Position numbers and translations under genes: made by a program. A stretch of 16,608 nucleotides of DNA from the NCBI GenBank assembly GCA_946482335.1, contig CAMLRG010000121.1:1-16608 (forward strand), given 5' to 3'. Below, piece after piece: positions 1 through 6,083 of this stretch. The DNA comes from an uncultured Duganella sp. GTDB lineage: Bacteria > Pseudomonadota > Gammaproteobacteria > Burkholderiales > Burkholderiaceae. Positions within the stretch are counted from its first letter, which is position 1. The number at the start of each line of letters is the position of its first letter. The notes under the pieces were generated by a model that saw nothing but the letters and a program-made list of their open reading frames with translations, ran no database searches and was not told the origin of the DNA.

Positions 1-261
1 AGGGTTGGAGGTGGCCATCTGCAGTGGCGCGTGGGGGCGCAGCTTGCGGTCGAGGCAGGCAGCGCCGATGCACAGGACGGTGCGCTCATTGCGCAGCACA
101 TAGGCGCGACCGAGCAGTTTGCGTTCGCGGATCAGGGTGGCGATGTGGCCGGCGACGGCGGAGCGCGACAAGGTCAGTTGCTCCGCCAGCTCTTGCTGGG
201 AGATAAAGGGATTGGCGCGGATCAGCTGGTATAGCTGCTCCTTGCGGGAAAGATCGGTCAC
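1..261 (-). CDS. HTH-PfkB family regulator/sugar or nucleoside kinase (N-terminal part, cut by window edge)
   Basis: Reading leftward from a GTG at 261, 87 codons are visible before the window ends. Residues 1-60 form a winged-helix HTH (motif SQQELAEQLTLSRSAVAGHI followed by LIRERKLLGRAYVL). From about residue 64 the sequence VLCIGAACLDRK...SNP matches the start of a PfkB-family (ribokinase) fold, as in E. coli YeiI and the pseudouridine kinase group, which carry an N-terminal HTH before the kinase. The likely role is phosphorylation of a sugar or nucleoside combined with DNA binding, but substrate residues lie outside the window. GTG is chosen because no in-frame ATG lies upstream and the promoter at 291-319 would give a leader of about 20 nt. 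It is divergent from the nucleoside operon, which suggests it may regulate it; that is inference. Confidence 0.82.
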   Translation of the reverse strand, partial: MTDLSRKEQLYQLIRANPFISQQELAEQLTLSRSAVAGHIATLIRERKLLGRAYVLRNERTVLCIGAACLDRKLRPHAPLQMATSNP

Positions 262-274
262 GAAAAGCTCGCTG

Positions 275-305
275 TAAACATTTGTTTGCGATGCTAAACA
301 TTTGT
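275..305. promoter_or_regulatory. candidate operator: two direct repeats TAAACATTTGT, 20 bp apart
   Basis: TAAACATTTGT occurs exactly at 275-285 and again at 295-305, a period of 20 bp or about two helical turns, so both copies face the same side of DNA. One copy lies in the spacer of the leftward promoter and the other at its predicted start. A shorter inverted repeat, TGTCCA (303-308) with TGGACA (321-326), overlaps the right copy and the -35. The arrangement fits autoregulation and control of the divergent operon; the binding protein is not known, with the adjacent HTH-PfkB protein the obvious candidate. Confidence 0.5.
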
Positions 306-319
306 CCACAATGTGTCAA
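291..319 (-). promoter_or_regulatory. sigma70-type promoter of the HTH-PfkB gene
   Basis: On the minus strand a perfect -35 TTGACA (319-314) is followed by a 17-bp spacer and TAGCAT (296-291, four of six consensus bases). Transcription would start near 284, about 23 nt before the GTG at 261. One copy of a direct repeat sits between -35 and -10, so a bound protein would block it. Confidence 0.6.
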
Positions 320-333
320 ATGGACAGTGCACC

Positions 334-339
334 TATAAT
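334..339 (+). promoter_or_regulatory. candidate -10 of the nucleoside operon promoter
   Basis: A perfect TATAAT lies at 334-339 in an AT-rich stretch about 145 bp before xapA. No good -35 is found at 16-18 bp upstream (ATGTGT at 311-316 is poor), so this would be a weak or activator-dependent promoter. A second -10-like TATAAA at 364-369 also lacks a -35. Confidence 0.35.
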
Positions 340-388
340 AAACTCAGATTTATATCGTGTGCATATAAATAGTAAAGAAAAATGGTAT

Positions 389-407
389 TTGCCATACATA
401 TAGGCAA
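389..407. promoter_or_regulatory. inverted repeat TTGCC-N9-GGCAA, candidate operator
   Basis: TTGCC (389-393) and GGCAA (403-407) form a dyad with a 9-bp AT-rich centre between the candidate promoter and xapA. The 19-bp span suits a dimeric repressor downstream of the transcription start. No protein can be assigned from sequence alone. Confidence 0.3.
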
Positions 408-483
408 TGATGCATAGTGTCGTGGTACGTTCTTGGGCCTGTTCTGGCCAGCTCACCTAAAGATATAAAAATCGAGGAACCCC

Positions 484-1323
484 ATGTCTTCCAATACTCC
501 TTTCCAGGCTGCCGCCATTATCCGTGCCCGCATGCCGGCCAATTTCCAGCCACGCGTGGCGATGATCCTGGGCTCCGGCCTGGGCGTGCTGGCCGAACAG
601 ATGACCGATGCCGTGTCGATCAGTTTCGATGAGCTGCCAGGCTTCCCGATTTCGACCGTGCATGGCCACGCCGGGCAACTGGTGCTGGGCACGCTAGCGG
701 GCGTGCAGGTGGTGTGCCTGAAGGGCCGCGGCCACTTCTACGAGGGCTATGGCCCGGCGGTGATGACTTCCGCGGTGCGCACCATCAAGCTGTTGGGCTG
801 CGAGATGCTGTTCGTGACCAATGCGGCGGGCTCGCTGCGCACCGAGGTGGACGCGGGTTCGCTGGTGGCCTTGAACGACCATATCAACTTCCTGCCCGGC
901 ACGCCGATGGTGGGTCCGAACGATGAGCGCTTCGGTCCGCGCTTCTTCTCGATGGCCAATGCTTACGATGCGGATCTGCGCAAGCTGCTGCAGGCGACTG
1001 CAGCGGACAAGGCGATCACCCTGCATGAGGGTGTGTACATCGCTTATCCGGGGCCGAACTTCGAGACGCCGGCCGAGATCCGTGCGTTCAAGACGCTGGG
1101 TGCGGATGTGGTGGGCATGTCGGTGGTGCCGGAAGTGGTGTCGGCACGCCATTGCGGGCTGAAGGTGGTGGGGGTTTCGGTCATCACCAACCTGGCTGAA
1201 GGGCTGTCGCCGTTCCCGCTGTCGCATGAACAGACCCTGAAGTATGCTGCTGTCGGGGCGGAATCGCTGATCAAGCTGATCCTGGCGTTCCTGGAGAACG
1301 TGGCGAAGACGCCTAAGGCTTAA
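484..1323 (+). CDS. xapA: Purine nucleoside phosphorylase, XapA/PunA type
   Basis: Cleaves purine (deoxy)nucleosides with phosphate to the base and (deoxy)ribose-1-phosphate in the cytosol. The 279-residue length and motifs fit the trimeric PNP-II family: GSGLG at 30-34, GRGHFYEG 81-88, TNAAGSL 112-118, YPGPNFET 188-195 with E198, GMSVVPE 211-217 and the base-binding N236 in ITN. From recalled sequence it is closer to E. coli xanthosine phosphorylase XapA than to hexameric DeoD, so xanthosine, inosine and guanosine are plausible substrates; the range cannot be fixed here. The ATG has a good ribosome site, GAGGA at 474-478. It is the first gene of the rightward run, and its ribose-phosphate product feeds DeoB. 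The stop codon abuts the palindromic repeat pair before deoB. Confidence 0.95.
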   Translation: MSSNTPFQAAAIIRARMPANFQPRVAMILGSGLGVLAEQMTDAVSISFDELPGFPISTVHGHAGQLVLGTLAGVQVVCLKGRGHFYEGYGPAVMTSAVRTIKLLGCEMLFVTNAAGSLRTEVDAGSLVALNDHINFLPGTPMVGPNDERFGPRFFSMANAYDADLRKLLQATAADKAITLHEGVYIAYPGPNFETPAEIRAFKTLGADVVGMSVVPEVVSARHCGLKVVGVSVITNLAEGLSPFPLSHEQTLKYAAVGAESLIKLILAFLENVAKTPKA

Positions 1324-1335
1324 AACCGGTAAACC

Positions 1336-1362
1336 GGTGCCTGACCCGCAGGGTCAGGCACC
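1336..1362. repeat. Palindromic intergenic repeat, copy 1
   Basis: A perfect palindrome: 12-bp arms GGTGCCTGACCC and GGGTCAGGCACC around GCA. It is preceded by AAACCGGTAAACC (1323-1335), the reverse complement of the flank to the right of the copy at 6018, so the full unit is longer than the core palindrome. It can form a strong hairpin in RNA between xapA and deoB. Confidence 0.9.
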
Positions 1363-1394
1363 GTTATATCCTCTGCCCGCGGCTGAGGCACACA

Positions 1395-1421
1395 GGTGTC
1401 TGACCCTGCGGGTCAGACACC
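1395..1421. repeat. Palindromic intergenic repeat, copy 2 (possible attenuating hairpin)
   Basis: Perfect palindrome with arms GGTGTCTGACCC and GGGTCAGACACC around TGC, 32 bp after copy 1. It differs from copy 1 by compensating changes in both arms, so pairing is kept. It is followed by GCTTTTATGG (TTTT at 1424-1427), weakly terminator-like, and could reduce transcription from xapA into deoB. Confidence 0.88.
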
Positions 1422-1451
1422 GCTTTTATGGTTTTGAATTGAGAGGCAAAA

Positions 1452-2645
1452 ATGTCCCGCGCCTTCATCCTCCTGTTAGACTCCTTCGGCCTCGGCGCAA
1501 CGCCCGACGCCCACAAATACGGCGACCAGGCCTGCAATACTTTCGGCCACATCGCCGCATGGGCTGCCAAGGAAGGCAAGCCGATGTCCCTCCCCACCAT
1601 GGAAAAACTGGGCCTCGCCGCAGCCGCGCACACCGCGAGCGGCGAATGGGCGGCCGGCTTCGCTATGCGCGACGGCTTCACCGGCGCCTACGGCGCGGCC
1701 CGCGAGCAATCCACCGGCAAGGACACCCAGTCCGGCCACTGGGAAATCGCCGGCGTGCCGGTGCTGTTCGACTGGGGCTACTTCCCGAAGGAAGTGCCAT
1801 CGTTCCCGAAAGAGCTGACCGACAAGCTGCAGGCCCTGACCGGCGTGCCGGGTTTCCTCGGCAACTGCCACGCCTCCGGCACCACGATCATCGCCGAACT
1901 GGGCGACGAGCATGTCGCGACCGGCAAACCTATCCTGTACACCTCGGCCGACTCCGTGCTGCAGATCGCCTGCCACGAGGAGCACTTCGGCCTGGAGCGC
2001 CTGTACGATATGTGCGAGAAGGCCTATGAGCTGGTCAAGCCATACAATATCGGCCGCATCATCGCGCGTCCATTCCTGGGTGCGAACGGCGACTACAAGC
2101 GCACCGCCAACCGCCACGATTACGCCGTGCCGCCCAGCGCCCCGACCTTGCTGGACCACGTGAAGAACGAGGGCGGCGAAGTGATCGCGCTGGGCAAGAT
2201 CAGCGATATCTACGCCGCGCAAGGCGTGAGCCGCGTGCTGAAAGGTGCCGACAATATGGCACTGTTCGACAAGCTGCTGGAAGCGGAGGCGGAAGCGGGC
2301 GACAAGTCGCTGACCTTCGTCAATTTCGTCGACTTCGACATGCACTTCGGCCACCGCCGCGACGTCGCCGGTTACTCCAACGCGCTGCACGAACTGGATG
2401 CGCGCCTGCCGGAATTCATCGCCAAGCTGAAAGATGGCGACCTGTGCGTGATCACCGCCGACCACGGCTGCGACCCGACCGCACCGGGCTCCGACCATAC
2501 CCGCGAACATATTCCCGTGCTGTTCTTCGGCCCGAACGTGAAGCCCAAGTCGCTCGGCATTTCCGAGACCTTCTCCGACATCGGCCAGACCATCGCGCAT
2601 CACCTGGGCGTGAAACCTCTTTCCAACGGAACCAACTTAATATGA
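1452..2645 (+). CDS. deoB: Phosphopentomutase
   Basis: Interconverts (deoxy)ribose-1-phosphate and (deoxy)ribose-5-phosphate, linking the phosphorylases to DeoC. The 397-residue length is normal for DeoB (alkaline-phosphatase superfamily, two Mn ions). Visible motifs are the N-terminal metal site LLLDSFGLG with D10; GKDTQSGHWE with T92, aligned to the phosphorylated active-site Thr; and metal ligands in VDFDMHFGHRRD (about 293-304) and ITADHGCDPT (334-343) with H349 in SDHTRE. The start has GAGAGG at 1440-1445. The stop TGA lies inside the ATGA overlap with deoC, which indicates translational coupling. Confidence 0.97.
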   Translation: MSRAFILLLDSFGLGATPDAHKYGDQACNTFGHIAAWAAKEGKPMSLPTMEKLGLAAAAHTASGEWAAGFAMRDGFTGAYGAAREQSTGKDTQSGHWEIAGVPVLFDWGYFPKEVPSFPKELTDKLQALTGVPGFLGNCHASGTTIIAELGDEHVATGKPILYTSADSVLQIACHEEHFGLERLYDMCEKAYELVKPYNIGRIIARPFLGANGDYKRTANRHDYAVPPSAPTLLDHVKNEGGEVIALGKISDIYAAQGVSRVLKGADNMALFDKLLEAEAEAGDKSLTFVNFVDFDMHFGHRRDVAGYSNALHELDARLPEFIAKLKDGDLCVITADHGCDPTAPGSDHTREHIPVLFFGPNVKPKSLGISETFSDIGQTIAHHLGVKPLSNGTNLI

Positions 2646-3604
2646 AGATGACCAATGACTTCAAGCGCAACGAGGCCATCGGCCTCGACCTGGGCTGGCT
2701 GAATCACATCCACGTGAACAAGGCCGCCGCGGACCGCCGCGCCGCATCGCTGGCGAACCGCCGCACCGTGAAGAAAGAGTACCAGGCGGCCTGGCTGGTG
2801 AAGGCGATCGAACTGATCGACCTGACCACCCTGGCCGGCGACGACACGCCGGGCCGCGTCGAGCGACTGTGCATGAAGGCCATGCGTCCGCTGCGCCAGG
2901 ACCTGGTCGAGGCCCTGGGCCTGCAGGAACGTAATCTCATGACCGGTGCCGTCTGCGTGTACCACGAAATGATCCAGCACGCCGACAAGGTGCTGAAGGG
3001 CCGCCTGCCGATCGCCGCCGTGTCGACCGGCTTCCCGGCCGGCCTGACCAGCATGGAAACCAAGGTGCGCGAAGTCGAGCTGTCGGTCGCCGCAGGGGCG
3101 AAAGAGATCGACATCGTCATCACCCGCCAGCACGTCCTGACGGGCAACTGGCAGGCGCTGTACGATGAAATGCTGGCTTACCGCAAGGCTTGCGGCGAAG
3201 CGCACGTCAAGGCCATCCTGGCCACCGGCGACCTGGTGACGCTGGAGAACGTGGCGAAGGCATCGTGGGTGTGCATGATGGCCGGCGCGGACTTCATCAA
3301 GACCTCGACCGGCAAGGAAGGCGTCAACGCCACCATCCCGGTATCGCTGGTGATGGTGCGCGCGATCCGCGAATACTACGAGCGCACCGGCTTCAAGGTG
3401 GGCTACAAGCCGGCAGGCGGCGTGGGCACCGCCAAGGCCGCGCTGCAGTACATGACCGTGATGAAGGAAGAACTGGGCAACGAGTGGCTGGAGCCGCACC
3501 TGTTCCGCATCGGCGCCTCCAGCCTGCTGACCGATATCGAGCGCCAGCTGGAGCACCACGTGACCGGCGCCTACTCCGCCGCCCATCGCCACGCGCAACC
3601 ATAA
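2642..3604 (+). CDS. deoC: Deoxyribose-phosphate aldolase (long form)
   Basis: Splits 2-deoxyribose-5-phosphate into glyceraldehyde-3-phosphate and acetaldehyde. This is a 320-residue class I aldolase with an N-terminal extension compared with the 250-260 residues of the E. coli enzyme. Active-site residues are present: D157 in KEIDIVI, the Schiff-base K220 in DFIKTSTG and K256 in GYKPAGG. The open frame extends upstream to 2444 but that part is out-of-frame deoB sequence; the ATG at 2642 overlaps the deoB stop (ATGA) and is preferred, with a second ATG two codons later. The ALDH gene that could remove its acetaldehyde product begins 12 bp downstream. Confidence 0.96.
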   Translation: MKMTNDFKRNEAIGLDLGWLNHIHVNKAAADRRAASLANRRTVKKEYQAAWLVKAIELIDLTTLAGDDTPGRVERLCMKAMRPLRQDLVEALGLQERNLMTGAVCVYHEMIQHADKVLKGRLPIAAVSTGFPAGLTSMETKVREVELSVAAGAKEIDIVITRQHVLTGNWQALYDEMLAYRKACGEAHVKAILATGDLVTLENVAKASWVCMMAGADFIKTSTGKEGVNATIPVSLVMVRAIREYYERTGFKVGYKPAGGVGTAKAALQYMTVMKEELGNEWLEPHLFRIGASSLLTDIERQLEHHVTGAYSAAHRHAQP

Positions 3605-3616
3605 GAAGACACCGCC

Positions 3617-6004
3617 ATGCCAACTATTAACGAGATCCTCAACACCATGGACTACGGCCCTGCACCAGAAAGCCAGAAAGAAGCGCAAGCGTGGCTGGAG
3701 CAGCGCTCCCGCAAATTTGGCCTGTTCATCGACAACCAGTGGACCGAGCCGGGCGAAACCTTCGCCTGCTACAACCCGGCCGATGGTTCGCAACTGGCCG
3801 AACTGACCCAGGCCACCGCCGTCGACGTGGCGCGTGCGGTCACCGCGGCGCGCAAGGCGTTGCCGGGCTGGCAGGCACTGGGCGGCCATGGCCGCGCCAA
3901 GGTGCTGTACGCCATCGCGCGCCTGATGCAAAAGCATGCGCGCCTGTTCGCCGTGCTGGAAACCCTGGACAACGGCAAGACCATCCGCGAAACGCGCGAC
4001 GCCGACCTGCCGCTGGTGGCGCGCCACTTCTACTACCATGCCGGCTGGGCGCAACTGCTGGATGAAGAATTCCCGGGCCACCGTGCGGTGGGCGTGGTCG
4101 GCCAGATCGTGCCGTGGAACTTCCCGCTGCTGATGTTGGCCTGGAAGATCGCTCCCGCGCTGGCGGCGGGCAACACCATCGTGTTCAAGCCGGCTGAATT
4201 CACGCCGCTGACCGCCATGCTGTTCGCCGACATCTGCGTGCAGGCTGGCGTGCCGGCCGGCGTCGTCAACATCGTGACCGGCGACGGCCGCACCGGTGAA
4301 GCCATCGTCGGCCACCAGGGCATCGACAAGCTGGCCTTCACCGGTTCCACCGAAGTGGGGCGCCTGATCCGCGAAGCCACCGCCGGCACCGGCAAGAAGC
4401 TGTCGCTGGAACTGGGCGGCAAGTCGCCGTTCATCGTCTTCGAAGACGCCGACCTGGACGCCGCGGTGGAAGGCCTGGTCGATTCGATCTGGTTCAACCA
4501 GGGCCAGGTTTGCTGCGCGGGGTCGCGCCTGCTGGTGCAGGAGTCGGTGCAGGAACGTTTCCTGAAAAAGCTGAAGGCGCGCATGGATAACCTGCGCCTG
4601 GGCTCCCCGCTGGACAAGTCGATGGATATCGGCGCACTGGTCGATCCGATCCAGCGCCAACGCATCGCCGGCCTGGTGGATTCCGCCCGCGCCGAGGGAT
4701 GCGAAGTGTACCAGCCCGCCGGCTGCGAACTGCCTGCTGCCGGTTCCTGGTTCCCGCCAACCCTGATCACTGGCGCGTCGACTTCCGCCGCCGTGGCGCA
4801 GGCGGAAATCTTCGGCCCGGTGCTGGTGGCGATGAGCTTCCGCACCCCGGCCGAAGCGGTGCAGCTGGCGAACAATACCGTGTACGGCCTGGCTTCCTGC
4901 GTGTGGACCGAGAACATTTCGCTGGCGCTGGACATGGCGCCGCAGATCAAGGCCGGCGTGGTGTGGATCAATACCGCCAACCAGTTCGATGCTGCCTGCG
5001 GTTTCGGCGGCTACAAGGAATCCGGCTATGGCCGCGAAGGCGGCCGCGAAGGCATGTTCGAATACCTGGTGCCGGTGTCGGAAGATGCACGTCCGGCCGC
5101 GCCATCGTTCAAGAAGCCTGCCAAGCCTGACTCCGAGTTCACGCCTTCGACCGACCCGTTCGCGATCGACCGCACCGCCAAGCTGTACATCGGCGGCAAG
5201 CAGACCCGCCCGGACGGCGCCTATTCGCGCGCCATCCACGGCGCCGACGGCAAGTTCCTCGGCGAAGTGGGCGAGGGCAACCGCAAAGACATCCGTAACG
5301 CGGTGGAAGCGGCGCACAAGGCTACCGGCTGGACCAAGGCTACCGCGCACAACCGCGCGCAAGTGCTGTACTACGTCGCCGAAAACCTGGCTGCGCGCGG
5401 CGCCGAATTCGCCGAGCGTATCGCGGCGCAGACCGGCACCAAGAACGCGGAGAAGGAAGTGCAGGCTTCCATCGAGCGCCTGTTCTACTGGGCGGCGTGG
5501 GCTGACAAGTACGACGGCCTGGCGCACCAGCCGCCGATGCATGGCATCACTGTGGCGCTGAACGAAGCGATCGGCGTGATCGGCATCGTGTGCCCGAACG
5601 AGAACCCGCTGCTCGGCTTTATCTCGCTGGTGGCGCCGGCGATTGCCGTTGGCAACCGCGTGGTGGCCGTGCCGTCGGAAGCGTTCCCGCTGTCGGCGAC
5701 CGACTTGTACCAAGTGTTCGATACGTCGGACCTGCCGGGTGGCGTGGTGAATATCGTCACCGGCTCGGCGGACGAACTGGCGCGCACCCTGGCGTCGCAC
5801 TCGGATGTGGATGCGATCTGGCGTCACGACGGTTCGGCCGCCGGCTGCGCGGAAGTGGAGAAGCTGTCGGCGGGGTCGCTGAAGCGGACCTGGACCGGTG
5901 GCTCGAAGGGCCGTGACTGGTTCTCGACTGCGCAGGCGGGTGGCCGTGTGGTGTTGGCGCATGCTTCGCAGGTCAAGAATATCTGGATTCCGTACGGCGT
6001 CTGA
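3617..6004 (+). CDS. ALDH16-type aldehyde dehydrogenase with inactive second ALDH domain
   Basis: A 795-residue protein with two aldehyde dehydrogenase modules. Module 1 (about 30-490) has the full NAD-dependent active site: IVPWNFP 164-170 with N168, K191, FTGSTEVG 241-248, general base E265 in LELGGKS, catalytic C299 in GQVCCAG and EIFGPV near 397. Module 2 (about 520-795) keeps the Rossmann part (ALNEAIGVIGIVCPNENP, 647-664) but lacks the catalytic Cys segment and is truncated. This layout is that of the ALDH16 family, in which bacterial members are active through the N-terminal domain. Twelve bp after deoC, it most likely oxidises the acetaldehyde made by DeoC; whether the product is acetate cannot be read from sequence. 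The ribosome site is weak (AAGAAG). Confidence 0.9.
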   Translation: MPTINEILNTMDYGPAPESQKEAQAWLEQRSRKFGLFIDNQWTEPGETFACYNPADGSQLAELTQATAVDVARAVTAARKALPGWQALGGHGRAKVLYAIARLMQKHARLFAVLETLDNGKTIRETRDADLPLVARHFYYHAGWAQLLDEEFPGHRAVGVVGQIVPWNFPLLMLAWKIAPALAAGNTIVFKPAEFTPLTAMLFADICVQAGVPAGVVNIVTGDGRTGEAIVGHQGIDKLAFTGSTEVGRLIREATAGTGKKLSLELGGKSPFIVFEDADLDAAVEGLVDSIWFNQGQVCCAGSRLLVQESVQERFLKKLKARMDNLRLGSPLDKSMDIGALVDPIQRQRIAGLVDSARAEGCEVYQPAGCELPAAGSWFPPTLITGASTSAAVAQAEIFGPVLVAMSFRTPAEAVQLANNTVYGLASCVWTENISLALDMAPQIKAGVVWINTANQFDAACGFGGYKESGYGREGGREGMFEYLVPVSEDARPAAPSFKKPAKPDSEFTPSTDPFAIDRTAKLYIGGKQTRPDGAYSRAIHGADGKFLGEVGEGNRKDIRNAVEAAHKATGWTKATAHNRAQVLYYVAENLAARGAEFAERIAAQTGTKNAEKEVQASIERLFYWAAWADKYDGLAHQPPMHGITVALNEAIGVIGIVCPNENPLLGFISLVAPAIAVGNRVVAVPSEAFPLSATDLYQVFDTSDLPGGVVNIVTGSADELARTLASHSDVDAIWRHDGSAAGCAEVEKLSAGSLKRTWTGGSKGRDWFSTAQAGGRVVLAHASQVKNIWIPYGV

Positions 6005-6017
6005 AAACCGGCAGGTC

Positions 6018-6044
6018 GGTGTCTGACCCTGCGGGTCAGACACC
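6018..6044. repeat. Palindromic intergenic repeat, copy 3
   Basis: Perfect palindrome with arms GGTGTCTGACCC and GGGTCAGACACC around TGC, identical to copy 2. It is followed by GGTTTACCGGTTT (6045-6057), the flank seen inverted beside copy 1. It fills the ALDH-deoA gap 14 bp after the ALDH stop. No T-run follows, so it is not an obvious intrinsic terminator. Confidence 0.9.
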
Positions 6045-6083
6045 GGTTTACCGGTTTGGAAGTAAAAAGAAAGAGATAAAAAA

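Noticed and set aside
31..234. Small plus-strand frames at the left edge
   Set aside because: Antisense to the HTH-PfkB coding sequence, whose translation shows a clear winged helix and PfkB start.
1336..1421. Palindrome pair as a possible CRISPR array
   Set aside because: Only two units here, the other copies are kilobases away, the units are near-perfect palindromes, and no cas gene is present; a REP-like element fits better.
1337..2029. 230-codon plus-strand frame beginning in the repeat
   Set aside because: Out-of-frame shadow of deoB; Arg-rich translation starting inside the palindromic repeat.
1476..2603. 375-codon open frame on the minus strand
   Set aside because: Lies entirely within deoB, which has all phosphopentomutase motifs; the antisense translation shows no domain.
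6018..6044. Intrinsic terminator between the ALDH gene and deoA
   Set aside because: The stem is strong but followed by GGTTTACCGG, not a T-run, and the same repeat occurs elsewhere in the operon; kept as a repeat.
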